Positions 1-7,121 of a DNA stretch of 30,047 bases are shown here, piece after piece. The position numbers and the translations under genes were made by a program. The notes under the pieces were generated by a model, which saw only the letters and a program-made list of their open reading frames with translations, was not told the DNA's origin and made no database searches. This DNA is from an uncultured Eubacteriales bacterium. GTDB taxonomy: Bacteria > Bacillota > Clostridia > Christensenellales > Aristaeellaceae. How positions within the stretch are numbered: the first letter of the stretch is position 1; every line of letters begins with the position of its first letter. The stretch lies in assembly GCA_900553295.1 (NCBI GenBank), contig USCR01000011.1:1-30047 (forward strand), read 5' to 3'.

Positions 1-35
1 AATCCACCGCACATGTCGCTGGATTCGGATTTCAC

Positions 36-57
36 TTGGAGGGCTGCGGCCCTCCAA
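36..57. other. 9-bp inverted repeat (hairpin)
   Basis: Perfect inverted repeat TTGGAGGGC / GCCCTCCAA around a 4-nt loop. It lies beyond the terminator of the minus-strand operon. No clean T-run follows on either strand, so it may be the end of a gene outside the window or a factor-dependent terminator. Nothing coding is supported in 1-150. Confidence 0.4.
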
Positions 58-80
58 ACCTCTTAAATGGGTTTTTGACA

Positions 81-107
81 GGAAAGCCCGGCCGCGCCGG
101 CCTTTTC
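81..107 (-). terminator. Intrinsic terminator after the glucokinase gene
   Basis: A GC-rich stem (CCGGC/GCCGG core) flanked by AAAG and CTTT gives a hairpin with T-runs on both sides, so it can work in both directions. It sits about 45 bp past the stop codon of the last gene of the minus-strand operon. Confidence 0.6.
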
Positions 108-150
108 CGCCAGAAAGCAGGTTCAGTCGGCGGTCTGTCCCGATAAGCCC

Positions 151-1101
151 TCAGGCGTGGCGGCCCAGCATGGCCGCGCCGATCATGCCCGCGTCCGCGC
201 CCAGCCGCGCGATCTCCACGCGCGAGTAGGGGAGCGTTTTGAACAAAAGGTAGCGGGGGATGCGCTCGCGCACGGCGTTTAGCAAAAAGTCGCCCGATTT
301 GCTGATGCCTCCGCCCAGCACGATCATCTCCGGGTCCAGGAAGGCGATGATGGTGTAGATGGCCTTGCACAGATAGTCCACGTAGTGGTTAAAGACCTTC
401 ATGGCCACGTCGTCCAGCTCCTTGGCCGCGTCAAAGACCATCTTGGCCGTCAGCTTGCTCACGTCGCCGCCGCACAGGTCGTACATGAGGCTGTCGGGGT
501 GCTGCAGCACCATCTGCTTGCCCATGCGGATGACCGCCGTGGCGCTGCAGTAGCGCTCCAGGCAGCCGTAGTTGCCGCAGGAGCAGGGCTCGCCGCCGAT
601 GTCCATGGGGATGTGGCCGATCTCGCTGCCCACGCCGTGAAAGCCGCTCCACGGCCGGCCGCCGATCACGATGCCGCCGCCCACGCCCGTGCCCAGCGTC
701 ATGAACACGCTGGAATGGCAGCCCGCGCTCACGCCGCAGATGCTCTCGGCAAAGCCGGCCACGGTGGCGTCGTTGTCGATGTAGACGGGCTTGTTGAGGT
801 ACTTTTGCAGCTCGGTGCGCAGCGGCACGTCGCTCCATCCCAGGTTGGTGCAGAAGATCACGTGGCCCGTCTTTTCATCGGCCACGCCGGGGATGCCCAC
901 GCCGATGGAGGCGATGTCCTTTTCCTCAAAGCCGCCGCGCGCCATCACATCCAGCATGCAGCGGCCCATGTCCGCGATGATGTCCTCGTAGGGGCGGCCC
1001 GCCAGCGTGGGGGTTTCGCCCTGGGAGAGAATGGCGCCGCTTTCGTCCACCACGCCGATCTTGATGCCGGTGCCGCCCAGATCAATGCCGATATAGACCA
1101 T
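151..1101 (-). CDS. glcK: ROK-family glucokinase
   Basis: Cytoplasmic sugar kinase of the ROK family, 316 residues, the usual length. It probably phosphorylates glucose to glucose-6-phosphate with ATP. Seen: the N-terminal phosphate-binding motif DLGGTGIKIGVV, a GTGVGGGIV loop near the middle, the ROK block EIGHIPMDIGG, and the zinc cluster PCSCGNYGCLE. The ATG start is preceded by GGGAGG. It is the last gene of a five-gene operon, 20 bp after hprK, so glucose phosphorylation and the HPr kinase that senses glycolytic state share a transcript. ROK proteins also include N-acetylmannosamine and fructose kinases and repressors. There is no helix-turn-helix here, so it is a kinase, but glucose as substrate is inferred. 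Confidence 0.85.
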   Translation of the reverse strand: MVYIGIDLGGTGIKIGVVDESGAILSQGETPTLAGRPYEDIIADMGRCMLDVMARGGFEEKDIASIGVGIPGVADEKTGHVIFCTNLGWSDVPLRTELQKYLNKPVYIDNDATVAGFAESICGVSAGCHSSVFMTLGTGVGGGIVIGGRPWSGFHGVGSEIGHIPMDIGGEPCSCGNYGCLERYCSATAVIRMGKQMVLQHPDSLMYDLCGGDVSKLTAKMVFDAAKELDDVAMKVFNHYVDYLCKAIYTIIAFLDPEMIVLGGGISKSGDFLLNAVRERIPRYLLFKTLPYSRVEIARLGADAGMIGAAMLGRHA

Positions 1102-1121
1102 AGAAAAGCCTCCCTGTTGTC

Positions 1122-2051
1122 TCAGGTATGATTTCCGGAATTCTGCGCGATCAGCTCGTTGAGGCGGCGGTCCAGCTCATGCGCGGCGCTGTAGCCCATG
1201 CGCTTGAGGCTGAGGTTGCGCGCGGCCACCTCGATGATGATGGCCAGGTTGCGCCCCGGCCGGACGGGCATGGTCTGGTAGGGCACCTTCACGCCCAGAA
1301 TGGTCACGGTTTCCTCCGTGAGGCCCAGGCGGTCGTATTCCTTGGAGGAGTCCCACTTTTCCATGTGGATGACCATGTCGATAGACTTGCTGACGATGAC
1401 CGATCCCACGCCGTACATGGCGCGGATGTCGATGATGCCGATGCCGCGGATCTCCATGAAGTGGCGCACCATCTCCGGCGATTCGCCGATGAGGCGGTCG
1501 TCGGCCACGCGGCAGATGTCCACCACGTCGTCGGCGGCCAGCTGATGCCCGCGCTTGACCAGCTCCAGCGCGGCCTCGCTCTTGCCCACGCCGCTTTCGC
1601 CCGTGAGCAGAATGCCCACGCCGTAGACGTCCACCAGCACGCCGTGGCGGGTGATGTGCGGGGCCAGCACGCGGTTTAAGTACATGATGGCCTGCAACGA
1701 AAACTTGGTGGTTTTGAGCTTGCTCTGAAACACCGGGATGTCATGCGCGCGGGCGATCTCCAGCAGGTCGCGCGGAGGGGTCATGCCCCAGCAGGTGATG
1801 ATGCAGGGGATGGGATAGCTCATGTACTTTTCCAGCACGGGGCGGCGCATGCGCGATTCCAGCGACTCCAGGTACGTCATCTCCACCTTGCCGATCACCT
1901 GCACGCGCTCGTGGGCAAAGTATTCGTAAAATCCGCAGAACTGCATGCCGGGGCGGTTGATGTCGGTCACGTTGATGTCCAGCTGCTTTTTGGTCGTGGG
2001 GCCGAGCAGCTCCAGGCCCAGCTTGGTGCGAAAGTCCTCCAGGTCGATCAT
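1122..2051 (-). CDS. hprK: HPr kinase/phosphorylase
   Basis: Bifunctional enzyme that phosphorylates or dephosphorylates HPr on a serine. It is the switch for carbon catabolite repression in Bacillota. The protein is 309 residues, full length. Seen: an N-terminal regulatory domain (about 1-125), then the P-loop GESGVGKS at residues 151-158, the following acidic segment AADDVVDI, and the family signature EIRGIGIIDIRAMYGVGSV near residues 202-220. It lies 12 bp after the HAD phosphatase gene and 20 bp before the glucokinase gene. In many Bacillota hprK sits with lgt; here it sits with sugar and cell-surface genes instead. Confidence 0.95.
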   Translation of the reverse strand: MIDLEDFRTKLGLELLGPTTKKQLDINVTDINRPGMQFCGFYEYFAHERVQVIGKVEMTYLESLESRMRRPVLEKYMSYPIPCIITCWGMTPPRDLLEIARAHDIPVFQSKLKTTKFSLQAIMYLNRVLAPHITRHGVLVDVYGVGILLTGESGVGKSEAALELVKRGHQLAADDVVDICRVADDRLIGESPEMVRHFMEIRGIGIIDIRAMYGVGSVIVSKSIDMVIHMEKWDSSKEYDRLGLTEETVTILGVKVPYQTMPVRPGRNLAIIIEVAARNLSLKRMGYSAAHELDRRLNELIAQNSGNHT

Positions 2052-2063
2052 TCCGGCGCCTCC

Positions 2064-2855
2064 TTACAGGATGTGCTCCGCCACGAAGCGGGCCACGCCG
2101 TCCTCCGTGTTGGGGCGGCAGACGTAGGCCGCCGCCTGGTGCAGCTCGGGGATGGCGTTGGCCATGGCCACGCTGTTGGGGGTGAAGGCCAAAAGGCTCC
2201 TGTCGTTGAGGCTGTCGCCAAAGGCCACGGTGCGCTCCGGCACGATGCCGATGCGGTCTGCCAGGCGCAAAAGCGCCTCGCCCTTGGTGGCTCCCGGCGG
2301 CTCGGCCTCCAGAAAATAGGGCTTGCTCATGGTGAAGGTGGCCCGGCCCAGAAAACGCTCGTTGGCCAGAGGCATCAGGCGAAGCACGTCCTCCGGCTCG
2401 CCCACGCTGAGCACCTTGGGCGTGGCGAAGCTGAGGAACGCGCACAGGTCGCCCACGGCCACGCCCTTCATCCCGGAGGACTGCTTGTAGCGGCGGGCGA
2501 TGTCGCACTCGGCGGAATAGTAGAAGGCCTCGTCGGTGTAGACCTGCACGTACAGCCCGTTTTGCTCAAGGAAGGCGCAGATCTCGCGCGCCAGCTCCAC
2601 ATCCAGCGTCAGCTGCTCGATCAGGCGGTGATCCGCCCCCACGATCTCCGACCCGTTGCCCCCGATGTAGGGCAGACCCGTATCCAGCTTCGCCAGAAAG
2701 GGATACATGCTGGCGTGCGTGCGGCCGCTGCAGGGAATCAGGCGGATGCCGCGGCGCTTGACCTCGGCCATCACCTCGATGGTATAGGCGCTCAGCTGGC
2801 CGCTGCCGTCCAGCAGGGTATCGTCCAGATCGGTCACGATGGTGTCGATGGTCAT
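2064..2855 (-). CDS. Cof-type HAD-superfamily phosphatase
   Basis: Cytoplasmic HAD hydrolase of the Cof/YidA type, 263 residues. Such enzymes dephosphorylate sugar phosphates, FMN or pyridoxal phosphate, and the substrate cannot be read from sequence. Seen: motif I DLDDTLLDG at residues 8-16 with both catalytic aspartates, SGR motif II (IPCSGRTHAS), a cap domain in the middle, and motif IV AFGDSLND near the end. The start was set at the ATG inside the stop region of tadA (ATGA overlap of 4 nt). The longer reading frame upstream runs through tadA in another frame and is not real. Translational coupling to tadA is likely. Confidence 0.85.
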   Translation of the reverse strand: MTIDTIVTDLDDTLLDGSGQLSAYTIEVMAEVKRRGIRLIPCSGRTHASMYPFLAKLDTGLPYIGGNGSEIVGADHRLIEQLTLDVELAREICAFLEQNGLYVQVYTDEAFYYSAECDIARRYKQSSGMKGVAVGDLCAFLSFATPKVLSVGEPEDVLRLMPLANERFLGRATFTMSKPYFLEAEPPGATKGEALLRLADRIGIVPERTVAFGDSLNDRSLLAFTPNSVAMANAIPELHQAAAYVCRPNTEDGVARFVAEHIL

Positions 2856-3325
2856 GGGGTTCCTCCTTCTTCGGTAGAGCGGCGGGCCTGAAAAAAGCGC
2901 CTGAGAAGGGCGGCGGCCTCCTCCTCCATCAGCCCGCCCACGCAGGGCAGCCGGTGATAGAACGCGGGATCGCCGGGCAGGGCGTACACGCTTTCGCAGC
3001 AGCCCTGACGCGCGTCGCGCGCACCGAAATAGCAGCGGTCCAGGCAGGCCATCACCATGGCCCCGGCGCACATGGGGCAGGGCTCCAGCGTCACATACAG
3101 GGTGCAGCCGGTCAGCCGCCGCGCGCCCAATACGCGCGCCGCCTCGCGGATGGCCAGCAGCTCGGCATGGGCGGTGGGGTCGCCGGTCTGCTCGCGCAGG
3201 TTGTGCGCGCGGGCCACGGGCCGGCCGTCCTTCGCCACGACCGCGCCCACGGGCACCTCGCCCTCGCGGAAGGCGGCCCCGGCCTCCTCCAGCGCCAGCC
3301 GCATCAGGGATTCATGCGGGGTCAT
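2852..3325 (-). CDS. tadA: tRNA-specific adenosine deaminase TadA
   Basis: Converts the wobble adenosine of tRNA-Arg(ACG) to inosine. It is a zinc enzyme of the cytidine deaminase fold, 157 residues, typical length. Seen: the zinc/catalytic HAE at residues 53-55 (TAHAELLAIR), the PCPMCAG motif with Cys83 and Cys86, and the N-terminal EVPVGAVV strand that is characteristic of TadA. The start codon overlaps the stop of the upstream dehydratase gene by 4 nt, and its own stop overlaps the HAD phosphatase start by 4 nt, so the three genes form a tightly coupled block. A guanine deaminase would be the main alternative, but the TadA motifs fit better. Confidence 0.93.
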   Translation of the reverse strand: MTPHESLMRLALEEAGAAFREGEVPVGAVVAKDGRPVARAHNLREQTGDPTAHAELLAIREAARVLGARRLTGCTLYVTLEPCPMCAGAMVMACLDRCYFGARDARQGCCESVYALPGDPAFYHRLPCVGGLMEEEAAALLRRFFQARRSTEEGGTP

Positions 3326-5250
3326 ACGGCGGCGGCCTGCCCGGCAGCAGCGGTGCGGGCGCTGTTGACCTGATCGGCCTCCTTGAAGGTGGGCACCAGC
3401 TCATGCAGGCAGGCCAGCATATCGCCGCCCTCGTCCAGGCAGCGCTTCAGGCGGGCCAGCATGGCGTCCAGCGTGGGCTTGTCCACCAGCTCGGGCTTGG
3501 CCACGAAAATCTTTTCGCTCTCCGTCTTGGCGATGCCCTCGCCCGCGAGCAGCAGCTCCTCGTAGAGCTTCTCGCCCGGGCGCAGGCCCACGTATACGAT
3601 CTCCACCTTGCGGCCGTCGTGCGGGGCGTAGAGCTGGATCATGCGCTCGGCCAGCTCGCGGATCTTTACCGGTTTGCCCATATCCAGCACAAACAGTTCC
3701 CCGCCCTTGGCGATGGACGCGGCCTGCAGCACCAGGCTGGCCGCCTCCGGGATGGTCATGAAGTACCGGATGATGTCCGGATGGGTCAGCGTAACCGGGC
3801 CGCCCGCGCGAATCTGCCGCTCAAACAGTGGCACCACACTGCCGTTGGAGCCCAGCACGTTGCCAAAGCGCACAGCGGTAAACTGGGTTTTCCCCCGTGC
3901 CTGAAGCGCCTCAATGATAATCTCCGCCATGCGTTTGGAGGCACCCATAATATTGGTGGGGTTAACGGCCTTATCCGTGGAGATCATCACAAAGCGTTTT
4001 ACCCCATGCTCCAGGGAGCACTGTGCCACATTCAGCGTGCCAAACACGTTGTTGATAACAGCCTGTTCGGGGCTGTCCTCCATCAGGGGAACGTGCTTAT
4101 GCGCCGCCGCATGGATCACGATCTCCGGCTGAAATTCGGAAAAGATACGGTCAAGGGTAGCCTTATCCCGTATGGAGCCCACCCGAAGCTCCACGGTATT
4201 GCGGGTCAACGCACCATATTTTTCCTGAAGTTCAAAAAACAAATCATAAATGTAGTTTTCGCTGATGTCGTACAGCACCAGCTTAGCCGGGGTAAAGCTC
4301 ATGATCTGCCGGCAAAGTTCCGAACCAATGGAACCGCCACCGCCGGTAACCAGCACCCGCTTCCCGGCAAAATACGCTTCTACTTCCGTCATGTCCAGGT
4401 GTTTTTCCGCCCGGCCCAGCAGATCGCCGATGTTCACCTCCCGCACGCGGCCCAGGGCAGGCGCGCCGGTGTTCACATCCCGCAGGGTGGAAACCATGCG
4501 CACGTGGCAGCCCGTATCAATGCAGCGGTGAATCAGCTCCGAGAGGTCGCCATTGGGGGTGGCAATGGCAATGATAATCTCATCCACCCGATATTGCTGG
4601 ACATACTCCCCTACCTTGTGGGTGTCCATCAGCACGGGTACGCGCCCCAGGGCCGCCCCGCGCTTGGCTTCGTTATCGTCCACAGCCAGCACCGCGGTGC
4701 AGTCGCCATAGCGCCCTGCCTGGATCTCACGAATCACCTGGGCCCCGGCCCAGCCGGCACCCACCACCATAACGCGCTTTCCCCGGCTGCGGCGTCTGGG
4801 TAAAATGCCCACGCCTCCCTGCCCAATGATGCGCAGGCTGAACCGGCTGCCGCCCACCAGCAACAGCAGCAGCAACCAATGCACCAGGTATACTGGCCGC
4901 GGCATCAGAAACACATTCGGTTCACTTTGAATGGTATAGCACACCAGCGAAAAAAGGTAGGTAGTGCCGGATGCCAGCAGTGCGCCCGTGGCAATCTGCA
5001 CCAATGCCTCCACGCTGGCATAGCGCATGAGGGTTTTGTACAGCCCCACCGCATAAAAAAATCCCACCGTAAGCACCGCCAGTATGGGTGCGATGTGCCA
5101 CACATGCACAATATGGGCCTGCGGCGCCTCCATGTCATAATAGATTTGCAGCGCCATCATCATGGCCGCGACGGTTAGAAACGCATCCAAAAGCATCAGC
5201 AGCGCCGTATGCCACGCCGGGCCATGCTTGGACTGTTTATGCTCACACAT
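3322..5250 (-). CDS. Membrane NDP-sugar 4,6-dehydratase/epimerase (FlaA1/CapD/PglF type)
   Basis: Polysaccharide biosynthesis enzyme of 642 residues. It makes a UDP-4-keto-6-deoxy-hexosamine, a precursor for capsule, teichoic-type polymers or glycoprotein sugars. Seen: about four N-terminal membrane segments (residues 14-135), a first Rossmann-like domain (VVGAGWAGAQVI near 160), and a second NAD-binding SDR domain (VTGGGGSIGSE near 301). The catalytic region STDKAVNPTNIMGASKRMAE is near 430-445. Methionine stands where ordinary SDRs have the catalytic tyrosine, as known for PglF/WbpM-type dehydratases. It is the first gene of the operon, with a promoter at 5299-5327. Codon use changes sharply inside this gene near 3660 (see findings), although the frame stays open. 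Confidence 0.88.
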   Translation of the reverse strand: MCEHKQSKHGPAWHTALLMLLDAFLTVAAMMMALQIYYDMEAPQAHIVHVWHIAPILAVLTVGFFYAVGLYKTLMRYASVEALVQIATGALLASGTTYLFSLVCYTIQSEPNVFLMPRPVYLVHWLLLLLLVGGSRFSLRIIGQGGVGILPRRRSRGKRVMVVGAGWAGAQVIREIQAGRYGDCTAVLAVDDNEAKRGAALGRVPVLMDTHKVGEYVQQYRVDEIIIAIATPNGDLSELIHRCIDTGCHVRMVSTLRDVNTGAPALGRVREVNIGDLLGRAEKHLDMTEVEAYFAGKRVLVTGGGGSIGSELCRQIMSFTPAKLVLYDISENYIYDLFFELQEKYGALTRNTVELRVGSIRDKATLDRIFSEFQPEIVIHAAAHKHVPLMEDSPEQAVINNVFGTLNVAQCSLEHGVKRFVMISTDKAVNPTNIMGASKRMAEIIIEALQARGKTQFTAVRFGNVLGSNGSVVPLFERQIRAGGPVTLTHPDIIRYFMTIPEAASLVLQAASIAKGGELFVLDMGKPVKIRELAERMIQLYAPHDGRKVEIVYVGLRPGEKLYEELLLAGEGIAKTESEKIFVAKPELVDKPTLDAMLARLKRCLDEGGDMLACLHELVPTFKEADQVNSARTAAAGQAAAV

Positions 5251-5298
5251 ACCTTATGTACCTCCAGGCCCGATTGCTGGGCATATAGAACGTGTTTT

Positions 5299-5327
5299 AT
5301 TGTATCACGTTCCGCCCATGAATTCAA
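5299..5327 (-). promoter_or_regulatory. Sigma-A-type promoter of the dehydratase-tadA-hprK-glcK operon
   Basis: On the minus strand TTGAAT (5322-5327) and TACAAT (5299-5304) are separated by 17 bp, about 50 bp upstream of the start codon at 5250. A GGAGG follows at about 11 bp from the ATG. No other convincing promoter is seen inside the five-gene run. Confidence 0.6.
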
Positions 5328-5396
5328 ACCTTGGGAAAAGCTTTCTGCGCTTCCACGCCCAGCGGGAAAATCCAATAAAAAAGGGCATTTTTCCCC

Positions 5397-5426
5397 TTGA
5401 CAAGGGGCACTCCCGACTCTTACAAT
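5397..5426 (+). promoter_or_regulatory. Sigma-A-type promoter of pyrG
   Basis: Consensus TTGACA (5397-5402), an 18-bp spacer and TACAAT (5421-5426), about 48 bp upstream of the pyrG ATG. The transcript leader is only about 40 nt. In Bacillus, pyrG is controlled by G-addition at a GGGC start plus an attenuator. No attenuator hairpin fits in this short leader, so that mechanism is not supported here. Confidence 0.75.
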
Positions 5427-5474
5427 GGGAGTTGGTTTGTATTGCACGTTTACCAAAGGCAAAGGAGCGTTATC

Positions 5475-7067
5475 ATGTCAGCGAAGTACGTTTTCGTAAC
5501 CGGCGGCGTAGTCTCCTCCCTGGGTAAGGGGATCACCGCGGCCTCCCTGGGCCGTTTGCTGAAAGCCCGCGGCTACAAGATTTCCATGCAAAAGTGCGAT
5601 CCCTACTACAACGTAGATCCCGGCCTGCTCAGCCCGCTTCAGCACGGTGAAGCCTTTATCACCGACGACGGCGTTGCCGCCGACCTGGACCTGGGCCACT
5701 ATGAGCGCTTCATTGATGAAAACCTGCGGGGCGAAGCCAGCGTGACCACGGGCAAAATCCACAAGCGCATCATGGAAAAGGAACTGCGTGGGGATTACAA
5801 GGGTGGCACGGTTCAAGTGATTCCCCATGTAACCAACGAAATCAAGGCCCGCATCCGTGCGGCTGCCGAGAACAGCGGCGCGGATATTGCCATCATCGAA
5901 ATCGGCGGCACGGTGGGTGACATGGAATCCTCCCCCTATCTGGAGGCCATCCGTCAGCTCAAGTGGGAGCTGGGTCCCCATGATACCTGCTTTATCCACG
6001 TGACACTGCTGCCCTACATTTCCGTGGCCGGTGAAATGAAAACCAAGCCCACCCAGCACAGCGTCAAGGCCCTGCGCTCCATCGGCATCCAGCCCGACGT
6101 GATCGTGTGCCGCACGGAAATTCCCATCACTACAGAAGCCAAGGACAAGATTGCCCTTTTCTGCAACGTAAAGACCGGCAACGTGGTGCAAAACGCAGAC
6201 GCTCCTACCCTGTATGAAGTTCCCCTGATGCTGGAAAAAGAGGGCCTGGCGGACATCGTTTGCCGGGAACTGCATCTCCAGCCCGACCATGTGGATCTGA
6301 GCGACTGGAAAGAGATTGCCCAGCGCTACCTCACACCCACCCGGACGGTGAAAATTGCCCTGGTCGGCAAGTATGTGGAGCTTCACGATGCCTATCTGTC
6401 CGTTGCTGAAGCGCTTACGCATGCTGCCATCGCCCATCATGTGGAAGTGAAGCTCTCCTGGTTAAGCAGTGAGGAGATTTCCTCCGCCAATGCGGAAGGC
6501 CAGCTGCAGGGCTATGACGGCATCATCGCTCCTGGCGGCTATGGCGACCGTGGCGCGGAAGGCATTGTGGCCGCAGCTTCCTACGCGCGCACCCACAAGA
6601 TCCCCTTCTTCGCCATTGGCTACGGCATGCAGCTGAGCGTGGTGGCCGCGGTGCGGGATCTGCTGGGCATCAGCGACGCAAATTCCACCGAGGTGGACCC
6701 CCTTACCGCCCACCCCGTGGTGCGGATTCCCCAGGAGCGGGTGACGGTGAACGACAGCCGTCAGGCCGCACGTATGGGGCGGCAAACCGTGCTGCTTCAC
6801 CCCGGCCTGGTGCGGGATATCTATGGTGCGGATGAAATTTCCGAGCGCCACGGGAACCGCTATGAGGTGGACGTCTCCATTACGGATACGCTTACGGAAA
6901 AGGGCCTGCGCTTCACCGGCTTCAGCGCGGAAGGCCATTTCCCCGAGGTGTTTGAAATGCAGGATCATCCCTTCTATGTGGGTGTAATTTATCATCCTGA
7001 ATTCATTTCCCGGCCCAATAAGGCGCATCCCCTGTTCGTGTCCTTCCTGGGCGCTGCACTGAAATAA
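5475..7067 (+). CDS. pyrG: CTP synthase with a disrupted glutaminase site
   Basis: Makes CTP from UTP, ATP and a nitrogen source; 530 residues, close to the usual 535-550. The ATG at 5475 follows AAAGGAG. An in-frame TTG at 5397 lies inside the promoter and is rejected. Synthetase domain (about 1-265): GGVVSSLGKG, DLDLGHYERF, EIGGTVGD and KTKPTQHS are intact, with small changes (YNVDPGLLSP for INVDPGTMSP, GVAADLD for GAETDLD). Glutaminase domain (about 300-530): PGGYGDRG, His507 and Glu509 (YHPEF) are present. The nucleophile elbow, normally GICLGMQ, reads AIGYGMQ, so the catalytic cysteine is Gly382 (GGC, 6618-6620). The GGTMRLG loop is also degenerate. From family knowledge, such a protein should not hydrolyse glutamine and would depend on free ammonia. 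Confidence 0.93.
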   Translation: MSAKYVFVTGGVVSSLGKGITAASLGRLLKARGYKISMQKCDPYYNVDPGLLSPLQHGEAFITDDGVAADLDLGHYERFIDENLRGEASVTTGKIHKRIMEKELRGDYKGGTVQVIPHVTNEIKARIRAAAENSGADIAIIEIGGTVGDMESSPYLEAIRQLKWELGPHDTCFIHVTLLPYISVAGEMKTKPTQHSVKALRSIGIQPDVIVCRTEIPITTEAKDKIALFCNVKTGNVVQNADAPTLYEVPLMLEKEGLADIVCRELHLQPDHVDLSDWKEIAQRYLTPTRTVKIALVGKYVELHDAYLSVAEALTHAAIAHHVEVKLSWLSSEEISSANAEGQLQGYDGIIAPGGYGDRGAEGIVAAASYARTHKIPFFAIGYGMQLSVVAAVRDLLGISDANSTEVDPLTAHPVVRIPQERVTVNDSRQAARMGRQTVLLHPGLVRDIYGADEISERHGNRYEVDVSITDTLTEKGLRFTGFSAEGHFPEVFEMQDHPFYVGVIYHPEFISRPNKAHPLFVSFLGAALK

Positions 7068-7071
7068 ACAA

Positions 7072-7113
7072 AAAAATATCCACGGCAGCCGTATTGCTGC
7101 CGGGGATATTTTT
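7072..7113. terminator. Bidirectional terminator between pyrG and spoIIP
   Basis: Long hairpin: AAAAATATCC pairs with GGATATTTTT, and an inner CGGCAG pairs with CTGCCG, with one mismatch between them. Because the outer stem is A-rich on one side and T-rich on the other, it provides a T-run for pyrG on the plus strand and for the spoIIP-like gene on the minus strand. Confidence 0.85.
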
Positions 7114-7121
7114 ATACACGC

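Noticed and set aside
385..1131. 248-codon plus-strand frame opposite the glucokinase gene
   Set aside because: Ala/His/Val-rich antisense shadow caused by high GC3; no ribosome binding site and no recognisable domain.
3403..4803. 466-codon plus-strand frame opposite the NDP-sugar dehydratase gene
   Set aside because: Antisense shadow; the minus-strand protein has conserved motifs along its whole length.
5397..5474. In-frame TTG start 26 codons upstream of the pyrG ATG
   Set aside because: It lies inside the TTGACA-TACAAT promoter, and the AAAGGAG site points to the ATG at 5475.
5427..5474. Possible Bacillus-type CTP-sensing attenuator in the pyrG leader
   Set aside because: The leader is about 40 nt with no hairpin plus T-run, and the start region does not show the GGGC pattern.
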